DNA from: an uncultured beta proteobacterium
GTDB lineage: Bacteria; Pseudomonadota; Gammaproteobacteria; Burkholderiales; Burkholderiaceae_C
Assembly: GCA_903920695.1 (NCBI GenBank)
Contig: CAIXNB010000122.1
Coordinates: 1 to 40,572 of the forward strand
Direction: 5' to 3'
DNA length: 40,572 bases
The notes under the pieces were generated by a model, which saw only the letters and a list, made by a program, of their open reading frames with translations, had not been told where the DNA came from and searched no databases. A program made the translations under genes and the position numbers. This document shows, one piece after another, positions 22,889-34,734 of this stretch. Position 1 is the stretch's first letter; each line of letters begins with the position of its first letter.

Positions 22889-23103
22889 GTCAGGAGAGAG
22901 CCACACCTGAGGTGGCCGCCGAAGGCGCAGAACGGCTGATTGCAGCGGTTTGAACGCTCAGGCAAAAGGACTGACAGACCCTGGTCGCTTGCCACAGCGC
23001 CAGGCGTTTCCCCACTGGAGAGAGACTGCACAGCGTTGCAGTCCACCGAAGGAGCAACCCTGTAGCACCAGGCGAATCTCTCAGGTAAAGCGGACAGCGG
23101 GGG
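22889..23103 (+). ncRNA. Tandem glycine riboswitch (two aptamers)
   Basis: Two glycine aptamers in series upstream of gcvT. Aptamer 1 (about 22889-22979) has GGAGAGAGCC, CCGCCGAAGG and the CTCAGGCAAAAGGACTGACAGAC core. Aptamer 2 (about 23010-23103) has CTGGAGAGAGAC, CCACCGAAGGAGC and CTCTCAGGTAAAGCGGACAG. Both conserved cores GGAGAGA...CCGAAGG...CTCAGGYAAA-GGAC are intact, and the linker (about 22980-23009) is short. Glycine binding typically turns on the downstream gcv genes. Downstream, CCATGG/CCATGG (23108-23113 and 23120-23125) and GGGGCA/TGCCCC (23100-23105 and 23135-23140) can form a hairpin near the gcvT ribosome site, a likely expression platform. Confidence 0.95.
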
Positions 23104-23155
23104 CAGCCCATGGTTTCGGCCATGGATATTGACTTGCCCCTTCTGGAGTTCGCCC

Positions 23156-24298
23156 ATGGCCACCCCGCCTGACAGTCTTTTGCTAACACCGCTCAACGAC
23201 CTGCACATCGCACTCGGTGCGCGCATGGTCCCCTTTGCCGGCTACTCGATGCCGGTGCAATACCCGGCAGGCCTGATGGCCGAGCACCACCACACGCGCA
23301 GCCAGGCCGGCCTGTTCGACGTCTCGCACATGGGCCAGTTGCGCCTGGTTGGGCCAGACGCCGCTGCGGCCTTCGAGAGACTGATCCCGGTTGACGTCAT
23401 CGATCTGCCGGTGGGCAAGCAGCGCTATGGCCTGCTGCTCAATGAGGACGGCGGCATCATCGACGACCTGATGTTTTTCAAGCGCCAGGACGACATCTTC
23501 GTCATCGTCAACGGCGCCTGCAAGGTCGGCGACATCGCGCACATTCAGAGCAAGATCGGCACACGCTGCCAGGTCATCCCTATGCCAGAGCGCGCGCTGC
23601 TGGCACTGCAAGGGCCGCAGGCGGTCAACGCCTTGTCGCGTCTGGCACCGGGCGTAGAAAAGCTCGTCTTCATGACCGGTGGTAATTTCACGGTCCAGGC
23701 CGGCGCACAAGCCGTCGAGGTCTTTCTGACGCGCAGCGGCTACACCGGTGAAGACGGTTTCGAAATTTCAGTGCATGCGTCGCAGGCCGAGACACTGGCC
23801 AAGGCGCTGCTGGCGCAACCCGAAGTCAAACCGATCGGACTCGGTGCGCGCAATTCGCTGCGCCTGGAAGCCGGTCTGCCGCTGTACGGCAATGACATCG
23901 ACAACAGCACGACGCCGGTCGAGGCCGCCCTCGGCTGGGCCATGCAGAAGGTGCGGCGCACCGAGGGCGCACGTGCTGGCGGCTTCCCCGGTGCCACGAA
24001 GATTCTGGCGCAACTCGCCCCCGGTGCAGCGCTGCCGCGCAAGCGCGTCGGCCTGCTGGCGCTGGATCGCGTTCCCGTGCGCGAGCACACCGAATTGCAG
24101 GACTTGTCGGGCCAGCGCATCGGCGAAGTCACCAGCGGGCTGCTCGGGCCCACCATCGATAAACCCGTTGCCATGGGCTATGTGCCACCGGCGTTTGCCG
24201 CCCTGGGCACGCGCATTAACGCCATCGTGCGCGGCAAGCCGGTACCAATGGAAGTAGTCGCCATGCCCTTTGTGCCGACGCGCTACTACCGCGGCTAA
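23156..24298 (+). CDS. gcvT: Glycine cleavage system T protein (aminomethyltransferase)
   Basis: 380 residues, slightly above the usual 365-375. Transfers the methylene group of the H-protein-bound aminomethyl moiety to tetrahydrofolate, releasing ammonia. Seen: LNDLHIALGARMVPFAGYSMPVQY at the N terminus, RSQAGLFDVSHMGQLRL near 50 (the Asp-containing folate site region), LPVGKQRYGLLLNEDGGIIDDLMFF near 100, RSGYTGEDGFEISV near 190-205, and GLGARNSLRLEAGLPLYGNDI near 230. The start at the ATG at 23156 has GGAG eight bases upstream; the frame is open from 23129 but that part is the riboswitch leader. It is the first gene of gcvTHP. Confidence 0.96.
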   Translation: MATPPDSLLLTPLNDLHIALGARMVPFAGYSMPVQYPAGLMAEHHHTRSQAGLFDVSHMGQLRLVGPDAAAAFERLIPVDVIDLPVGKQRYGLLLNEDGGIIDDLMFFKRQDDIFVIVNGACKVGDIAHIQSKIGTRCQVIPMPERALLALQGPQAVNALSRLAPGVEKLVFMTGGNFTVQAGAQAVEVFLTRSGYTGEDGFEISVHASQAETLAKALLAQPEVKPIGLGARNSLRLEAGLPLYGNDIDNSTTPVEAALGWAMQKVRRTEGARAGGFPGATKILAQLAPGAALPRKRVGLLALDRVPVREHTELQDLSGQRIGEVTSGLLGPTIDKPVAMGYVPPAFAALGTRINAIVRGKPVPMEVVAMPFVPTRYYRG

Positions 24299-24317
24299 AC
24301 CGCCTCTGATCAGTTGA

Positions 24318-24362
24318 GGACAGAGCTTGTTCGCTTTGCGTAACGGCGGTCTGTCCCGCAAA
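24318..24362. repeat. Dispersed palindromic repeat family B, copy 1
   Basis: Element with terminal inverted arms GGACAGA (24318-24324) and TCTGTCC (24350-24356), followed by CGCAAA. The middle reads CTTGTTCGCTTTGCGTAACGGCGG. It lies in the gcvT-gcvH gap. A close second copy is at 31245-31290. Confidence 0.82.
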
Positions 24363-24383
24363 ATGTTTTAAAAGGAGAACCCC

Positions 24384-24755
24384 ATGACCATCAAGTACAC
24401 ACCCGACCACGAATGGCTCAAAGTTGAAGGCGGCACAGCCACCGTCGGCATCACGCACCACGCGCAGGATGCGCTGGGCGACGTCGTCTTTGTCGATCTG
24501 CCCGAAGTGGGCAAGACCTTTTCCGCGAAAGACATCGCCGGCGTCGTCGAATCGGTCAAGGCCGCAGCCGACGTCTACATGCCCGTCAGTGGCGAAATCA
24601 CCGAAGTCAACGAAGCGCTGCGCGCCGACCCCTCGCTGGCCAACAGCGACCCATTGGGCGCCGGCTGGTTCTTCAAGGTCAAGCTGACCAATCCGGCCGA
24701 ACTCGACGCCCTGATGGACGAAACCAGCTACACCAGTTATTCCGCCAACGCTTGA
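24384..24755 (+). CDS. gcvH: Glycine cleavage system H protein
   Basis: 123 residues, the normal size. Carries the lipoyl arm that shuttles the aminomethyl group between the P, T and L proteins. The lipoylated residue is Lys59 in VVESVKAAADVYMP, in the hairpin typical of lipoyl domains. YTPDHEWLKVEGGTATVGITHHAQDALGDVVFVDLP is the canonical N-terminal half. The ATG has a strong AAAAGGAGAACC leader. Gap to gcvT is 85 bases, filled largely by a family B repeat, and gap to gcvP is 198 bases, with a family A repeat. Confidence 0.97.
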   Translation: MTIKYTPDHEWLKVEGGTATVGITHHAQDALGDVVFVDLPEVGKTFSAKDIAGVVESVKAAADVYMPVSGEITEVNEALRADPSLANSDPLGAGWFFKVKLTNPAELDALMDETSYTSYSANA

Positions 24756-24784
24756 GTCCTGTGGCGCGTCATGGCGTCCCGATC

Positions 24785-24854
24785 TGTCATTGCGGGCTTG
24801 ACCCGCAATCCATGCTGCCGAAGGCATGGATCCCGGATCAAGTCCGGGATGACA
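24785..24854. repeat. Dispersed palindromic repeat family A, copy 4
   Basis: 70-base copy with TGTCAT (24785) and ATGACA (ending 24854), left palindrome TGCGGG/CCCGCA and right palindrome ATCCCGGA/TCCGGGAT. It lies between gcvH and gcvP, inside the probable gcv transcript. This is the best-conserved copy of the set. Confidence 0.9.
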
Positions 24855-24867
24855 ACTGCGGGGCCAG

Positions 24868-24895
24868 CCCCGTATTGCGCTGCGCTCCATACGGG
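24868..24895. repeat. Short inverted repeat between gcvH and gcvP
   Basis: Arms CCCGTAT (24869-24875) and ATACGGG (24889-24895) around a 13-base loop; flanking AGC/GCT extend the pairing with one bulge. It directly follows repeat copy A4. Single copy in this window. Possible RNA-processing or attenuation hairpin. Confidence 0.55.
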
Positions 24896-24953
24896 CTACG
24901 CGCTACGTGCGTCACAACGCCTCTTTTCTTCCCCCAATTCTTAGGTCACTTCC

Positions 24954-27833
<2,880 letters not shown>

Positions 27834-27862
27834 GTTCGGAACAACTGCTTCGGCCTTTTGAT

Positions 27863-27902
27863 ACAGGCCGGGTCTCGCCCACGCGGGCGAGACCCGGCCT
27901 GT
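27863..27902. terminator. Perfect 18-bp hairpin between convergent gcvP and clpB
   Basis: The arms (27863-27880 and 27885-27902) are perfectly complementary over 18 bp with a 4-base ACGC loop, all GC-rich. It lies 29 bases after gcvP stops and 25 bases after the clpB stop on the opposite strand. Neither side has a run of T, so a classical rho-independent terminator is not supported. It probably still blocks or processes transcripts from both sides. Confidence 0.6.
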
Positions 27903-27927
27903 CGGCGCGCACCCAGCACAAGAAAAT

Positions 27928-30540
<2,613 letters not shown>

Positions 30541-30558
30541 GGCAATCCCCTTGGTTTG

Positions 30559-30600
30559 TGTACAGTTTGGGCTGCTCAAAGCCATTTCAAGCCCTGTACA
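30559..30600. promoter_or_regulatory. Interrupted dyad around the clpB promoter
   Basis: TGTACAG (30559-30565) and CTGTACA (30594-30600) are reverse complements, and GGGC (30569-30572) pairs with GCCC (30591-30594) inside them. The two half sites bracket the sigma-32-like elements and the right arm overlaps the -35 region of the divergent gene. It might be an operator, but the gap of 28 bases is long. Confidence 0.35.
30564..30591 (-). promoter_or_regulatory. Candidate RpoH (sigma-32) promoter for clpB
   Basis: On the minus strand CTTGAAA (30591-30585) is a match to the -35 core CTTGAA, and CCCAAACT (30571-30564), 13 bases downstream, is close to the -10 CCCCATNT. Spacing is in the accepted 13-15 range and the gene is a known sigma-32 target in enterics. 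The -10 is imperfect. Confidence 0.6.
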
Positions 30601-30628
30601 GAATGACCCGTTTGACTAAAATCAGCAC

Positions 30629-31195
30629 ATGGACATTCACCAGTTGCAGGTCAGTTACCAGATGGAGCAGGACAGACTTTTGGTCCGTCTGAACACCTAT
30701 TCCGGTGAAGAACTCCGGCTATGGTTGACACGCCGGATGATCAAAAACCTGTTTCCGCACATGATTCGGGCATCGATCAAAACCGATGCCGCGTCCACGC
30801 AGTTGACCAGTCACGACGGCGCCGATAGTCGAGCCTTGAGCCAATTCAGAAAGCAGGAGTCACTGCAGCAAGCCGATTTTCAGACGCCGTTCAACAGCGA
30901 AGCCCATGTCCTGCCAATGGGCAGCGAACCCCTGCTCGTCACGACCGTGCATATCACCCCACGGGATGATGGCGCCCTTCAGCTTGCTTTTGAAGAAAAT
31001 ACACCCGGCTCGACGGCAAACCGACGCTTCGAGGTGATTCTGGCGCCGCCACTGTTGCACGGCTTCATGCATTTGCTGGAAACGGCACTCAAACATACCG
31101 ACTGGGGTATCACGCTGGCTGCGGGCAACGAGCCGCCCGACACCCCGACCCTGGGTGCACTGGCGACGGCGGAGCCGCCCAAATACCTGAACTGA
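30629..31195 (+). CDS. Conserved hypothetical protein, divergent from clpB
   Basis: 188 residues beginning MDIHQLQVSYQMEQDRLLVRLNT. The N-terminal 50 residues are strand-rich (LQVSYQMEQDRLLVRLNTYSGEELRLWLTRRMIKNLFPHM), followed by a linker with SHDGADSRALSQFRKQESLQQADF, then LLVTTVHITPRDDGALQLAFEEN and a C-terminal helix (LLHGFMHLLETALKHTDW). I do not know a function; the pattern resembles conserved cytoplasmic proteins found beside clpB in Burkholderiales. TAAAAT at 30617-30622 ends six bases before the ATG and no Shine-Dalgarno site is seen, so the message may be leaderless. Confidence 0.8.
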   Translation: MDIHQLQVSYQMEQDRLLVRLNTYSGEELRLWLTRRMIKNLFPHMIRASIKTDAASTQLTSHDGADSRALSQFRKQESLQQADFQTPFNSEAHVLPMGSEPLLVTTVHITPRDDGALQLAFEENTPGSTANRRFEVILAPPLLHGFMHLLETALKHTDWGITLAAGNEPPDTPTLGALATAEPPKYLN

Positions 31196-31216
31196 CTGCG
31201 GGCTGTCCCGCAAAGT
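31196..31216. repeat. Fragment of repeat family B
   Basis: CTGCGGGCTGTCCCGCAAAGT matches the right end of the full copy at 31271-31291 in 19 of 21 positions, 75 bases further on. It lies immediately after the stop of the preceding gene. Confidence 0.7.
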
Positions 31217-31244
31217 GGACATCCAACAGCCCGTTTCGTGTCGG

Positions 31245-31290
31245 GGACAGAGCTTGCTCGCTTCGCGTAGCTGCGGTCTGTCCCACAAAG
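31245..31290. repeat. Dispersed palindromic repeat family B, copy 2
   Basis: Arms GGACAGA (31245-31251) and TCTGTCC (31277-31283), with the middle CTTGCTCGCTTCGCGTAGCTGCGG. Closely like the copy at 24318. It lies between the hypothetical gene and moaE (convergent), where it may stop or protect transcripts. Confidence 0.82.
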
Positions 31291-31292
31291 TC

Positions 31293-31790
31293 TCAGAAAT
31301 TCGACGCCGCAATACCCCAGCGCGCCAGGGCCGCGTCATCGCTGACACGGGCATCAACCCAACGTGCACCTTCGGGCGTCTGTTCCTTTTTCCAGAACGG
31401 CGCCTGGGTTTTGAGGTAGTCCATCAAGAACTCGCAGGCCTGAAAGCTCATGGCACGGTGCGCCGAACTCACCGCCACCAGCACGATCTGATCGAGCGGC
31501 TGCAACAGGCCAACCCGGTGCACGATCCTGGCGCCGTAAATGTCAAAACGCGCGAGTGCCTGGTCGATCATGGCCTCAATCGCCTTTTCCGTCATGCCGG
31601 GGTAGTGCTCCAGTTCCATGCTGCTGATACTGCCCGCCGTGCCGGCAGTCCGGTCGCGGACCGTCCCCAGGAAACTGCAGACCGCGCCGACTCGGGGGTC
31701 CTGCGCGCGCAGGGCAGCGACCTCGGCGCTCATATCGAAATCTTCGGTCTGGATCCGAACGCGCGGGTTTGGCAGCGGGCCGGAGTTCAT
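31293..31790 (-). CDS. moaE: Molybdopterin synthase catalytic subunit MoaE
   Basis: 165 residues. Inserts sulfur, carried as thiocarboxylate by MoaD, into precursor Z to make molybdopterin. Seen: GAVCSFLGTVRD near 35-46, EHYPGMTEKAI near 61, VSSAHRAMSFQACEFLMDYLKTQAPFWKKEQTPEGARWVD with the catalytic lysines (Lys127 and Lys134-135) and the active-site His111. Length is normal. It lies three bases after the moaD stop on the same strand and is the last gene of the moeA-moaD-moaE block, which follows thrC. Confidence 0.95.
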   Translation of the reverse strand: MNSGPLPNPRVRIQTEDFDMSAEVAALRAQDPRVGAVCSFLGTVRDRTAGTAGSISSMELEHYPGMTEKAIEAMIDQALARFDIYGARIVHRVGLLQPLDQIVLVAVSSAHRAMSFQACEFLMDYLKTQAPFWKKEQTPEGARWVDARVSDDAALARWGIAASNF

Positions 31791-31793
31791 GCA

Positions 31794-32045
31794 CTAGCCC
31801 CCTGTCACCGGCGGGAAAAAAGCCACTTCAGCGCCCTCCTCCAGCGCCGCCGTTTCATCGCTCATGACCTGATTGAGTGCCACGCGCACGGCGCTGCCAC
31901 GTGCGAGGCTCGCAGCGTAGCCGCCGCCGCAGGCAATCAGTTCGTCGCGCAGGACCGCCAGGGTGGCGGCCTTGGTGTCGCGCGACTCGCCAGGGACGCC
32001 AATGATTTCCCGGATCGACGCAAAGTACCTGACGCTGATTTTCAT
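31794..32045 (-). CDS. moaD: Molybdopterin synthase sulfur carrier subunit MoaD
   Basis: 83 residues of ubiquitin fold ending in the required Gly-Gly (PPVTGG), which is activated by MoeB and converted to the thiocarboxylate. ISVRYFASIREIIG at the start, VALNQVMSDETAALEEGAEVAFFPPVTGG at the end. Its ATG overlaps the moeA stop by four bases (ATGA), so it is coupled to it, and moaE follows after three bases. Confidence 0.93.
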   Translation of the reverse strand: MKISVRYFASIREIIGVPGESRDTKAATLAVLRDELIACGGGYAASLARGSAVRVALNQVMSDETAALEEGAEVAFFPPVTGG

Positions 32046-33274
32046 TGCAATACCTCGGCAAACGGAATGAAGCGCACGCTGTCGCCATGCGCTATTGTCT
32101 GCCCCGGCGGATTGTCGACCAGTCCGTCACCCCAGACCGCCGAGGTCAACACCGCGGAGCTCTGATTGGCAAACAATTCCAAACCACCGGCGGCATTGTG
32201 GCGCACACGCAGGAATTCACGCCGGCGGTCAGCGCGGGGCCAGTCAAAATGGGCTTGTGCCGCCACCGATTTCGTCTCCAGTTCGGTCACGCCTTGCAAC
32301 TTGAGAAGGAACGGCCGCACCAGCAACAAAAAGGTCACATAGCTCGATACCGGGTTGCCCGGCAGGCCGATGAAATGGGTGTCGTGCACGCGGCCGTAGG
32401 CGAAGGGCTTGCCGGGTTTGATGGCGATCTGCCATAGGGCCAGCGTGCCCAGCACCTGCACAGCGGGCTTGATGTGGTCTTCTTCGCCGACCGAGACACC
32501 ACCGCTGGTCAGGATCAGGTCATGCTGGCTGGCAGCGCCGCGCAGGGCCTCAATGGTGGCGTCCAGGCGATCGGGCACGATGCCGAGGTCCGTCACCTCG
32601 CAACCCAGTCGCAGCAGCAGCGCACGCAAGAAAAATCGGTTCGAGTTGTAGATGGCACCGGGCCGCATGTCGGTAGGTGCGACATCACCCGGCATCACCA
32701 GCTCATCGCCAGTGGAAAACAAGGCCACGCGCGGGCGTCGGCGCACCAGCAACGCCGCCATGCCGATGCTGGCGGACAAACCGAGCGCGGCTGGCGTCAG
32801 GCGATCGCCGCTGGCCAGCACCGTGGCACCGATCGCAACATCTTCACCTGCGCGCCGGATCCACTGGCCCGGCAGCGGTTGCACCTTGATCCGCACGGCA
32901 CCATCCTGCAGTTCACAGTCTTCCTGCATCACCACCGCATTGGCGCCGGCGGGAATCGGTGCACCGGTAAAGATGCGGGCCGCGCTGCCAGGGGCCAGCG
33001 GCGCGGCGCCAGCGCCAGCGCCAGCGGGAATACGCTGGGTGACCGGCAGCACGACGGGTAACTGCGTCAAGTCGGCGCAGCGCACGGCATAGCCGTCCAT
33101 GCTGCTGTTGTCCTGCGGCGGCACGTGCAGACCTGAAACCAGGTCCTGCGCCAGCACGCGGCCGTCGGCATCGAAGGTCGACACCGACTCCACATCGGAC
33201 AGCGCCGAGGCAAAGCCGAGCAGTTCGGCCAGTGCCTCGTCAAGCGGCCGCTGACCGGGGCGTGCTTCGCTCAT
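32042..33274 (-). CDS. moeA: Molybdopterin molybdenumtransferase MoeA
   Basis: 410 residues, the usual length. Inserts molybdate into adenylylated molybdopterin. Seen: PPQDNSSMDGYAVR near 52-64 (the MoeA signature), IPAGAGAGAAPLAPGSAARIFTGAPIPAGANAVVMQEDC near 80-120, RRPRVALFSTGDELV near 180, IYNSNRFFLRALLLRLGCEV near 208, LILTSGGVSVGEEDHIK near 252 (the MoCF fold GGxS loop), and GLPGNPVSSYVTF near 303. The ATG overlaps the thrC stop by four bases (ATGA), so it is translated with thrC. Confidence 0.96.
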   Translation of the reverse strand: MSEARPGQRPLDEALAELLGFASALSDVESVSTFDADGRVLAQDLVSGLHVPPQDNSSMDGYAVRCADLTQLPVVLPVTQRIPAGAGAGAAPLAPGSAARIFTGAPIPAGANAVVMQEDCELQDGAVRIKVQPLPGQWIRRAGEDVAIGATVLASGDRLTPAALGLSASIGMAALLVRRRPRVALFSTGDELVMPGDVAPTDMRPGAIYNSNRFFLRALLLRLGCEVTDLGIVPDRLDATIEALRGAASQHDLILTSGGVSVGEEDHIKPAVQVLGTLALWQIAIKPGKPFAYGRVHDTHFIGLPGNPVSSYVTFLLLVRPFLLKLQGVTELETKSVAAQAHFDWPRADRRREFLRVRHNAAGGLELFANQSSAVLTSAVWGDGLVDNPPGQTIAHGDSVRFIPFAEVLQ

Positions 33275-34734
33275 GCGCAGTTCAGCGCGATGTAGGCCTT
33301 GACCGCGGTCACATCGGCGGCCATGGCGATGACGCGCTTGGGTAGTGCTTCAATGCCTTCAAACTTGGCCGGGCGATCCGGCTCACGCCCGAGCGCTTCG
33401 ACAATTGTGGCGGCAAACTTGATCGGCAACGCGGTTTCGAGCACGATCATCGGCACGCCGGCGTGCAACTGTTCGCACGCCACTTTCAGCGCGTCGGCCG
33501 TGTGCGTGTCGATCATCACGCCGAAGCGCTCCCAGGTCTGGCGAATCGTGCGCAGGCGGTCGGCATGCGTGCTCTTGCCGCTGACAAAACCAAAGCGCTG
33601 CGCTGCCTGACCGAAACGCGGGTCGGCGTTCAGGTCGAAGCGGCCGTTGTCGCCCAGTGCCGCGCCAAACAGCGACTTGACCAGCGCGCCATCGCGCTCC
33701 AGCAGGTCGAATACGAAGCGCTCGAAATTGCTGGCCTTGGAGATGTCCATCGACGGACTCGAGGTCTCAAAGGTGTCGGCACTGCCGCGCACGCGGTAGA
33801 TGCCGGTGCGGAAGAACTCGTCGAGCACATCGTTCTCGTTGGTGGCCACCACCAGCTTGTCAATCGGCAAGCCCATCATGCGCGCCACATGGCCGGCGCA
33901 GACGTTGCCGAAGTTGCCTGAGGGCACTGCGAAACAGACTCTTTCTGAATTTGCTTTTGTGGACTGAAAGTAACCTGCAAAGTAGTAAACAACTTGGGCC
34001 AACAGACGAGCCCAGTTGATCGAGTTGACCGTACCAATGCGGTACTTGCGCTTGAAGTCCAGGTCATTCGAGACCGCCTTGACCATGTCCTGGCAGTCGT
34101 CAAAAACCCCGTCGACCGCGATGTTGTGAATGTTCTCGTCCATCAGGCTGAACATCTGCGCCTGCTGGAACGGGCTCATGCGCCCGGCCGGGCTGGTCAT
34201 GAAGACGCGCACGCCCTTCTTGCCGCGCATCGCGTACTCGGCCGCGCTGCCGGTATCGCCGCTGGTCGCACCCAGGATGTTGAGCTGCTCTCCACGGCGC
34301 GCCAGTTCGTACTCGAACAGGTTGCCGAGCAACTGCATCGCCATGTCCTTGAACGCCAGCGTCGGGCCGTTGGACAGGGCTTCGAGATAAAGCGGCGCAG
34401 CGCCGGAGCCGGCCGCGGCGTCTTCGAGCATGGTCAGGGGAACGATCTTCTCCGTGCCAAACACTGCCTTGGTGTAGGTCTTGTCGCAGATCGCCTTCAG
34501 ATCGGTCGCAGGAATGTCGTCGATGTAGAGCGACAGCACCTCAAAGGCCAGCGCGGCGTAGCTCTGCTCGCGGTAGACGGTGCGCCAGCGAGCCAGCAGC
34601 GCGGCATCGACCTGCGGGTAATGCTCGGGCAGATACAGGCCGCCATCGGGTGCCAGGCCTTCGAGCAGGATTTCGCAAAAGCGCTTGCGCCCGCTGGTGT
34701 CGGTGCGCGTGGCGCGTGTCGAGAGGTACTTCAT
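33271..34734 (-). CDS. thrC: Threonine synthase
   Basis: 487 residues, the long (class I) threonine synthase. Converts O-phosphohomoserine to threonine with PLP. The PLP lysine is Lys129 in GPTLAFKDMAMQ; also seen are LGATSGDTGSAAEYAMRGKKGVRVFMTSPAGRMSPFQQAQM near 155-195, IGTVNSINWARLLAQVVYYF near 235, and FAVPSGNFGNVCAGHVARMMGLP near 268. The ATG overlaps the hom stop by one base (TGATG). It is followed by moeA with a four-base overlap, so amino acid and molybdopterin synthesis genes share a transcript. Confidence 0.97.
   Translation of the reverse strand: MKYLSTRATRTDTSGRKRFCEILLEGLAPDGGLYLPEHYPQVDAALLARWRTVYREQSYAALAFEVLSLYIDDIPATDLKAICDKTYTKAVFGTEKIVPLTMLEDAAAGSGAAPLYLEALSNGPTLAFKDMAMQLLGNLFEYELARRGEQLNILGATSGDTGSAAEYAMRGKKGVRVFMTSPAGRMSPFQQAQMFSLMDENIHNIAVDGVFDDCQDMVKAVSNDLDFKRKYRIGTVNSINWARLLAQVVYYFAGYFQSTKANSERVCFAVPSGNFGNVCAGHVARMMGLPIDKLVVATNENDVLDEFFRTGIYRVRGSADTFETSSPSMDISKASNFERFVFDLLERDGALVKSLFGAALGDNGRFDLNADPRFGQAAQRFGFVSGKSTHADRLRTIRQTWERFGVMIDTHTADALKVACEQLHAGVPMIVLETALPIKFAATIVEALGREPDRPAKFEGIEALPKRVIAMAADVTAVKAYIALNCA

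Noticed and set aside
27863-27902. Hairpin as a textbook rho-independent terminator
   Set aside because: No T-run on either strand; it is listed as a terminator-like hairpin with lower confidence instead.
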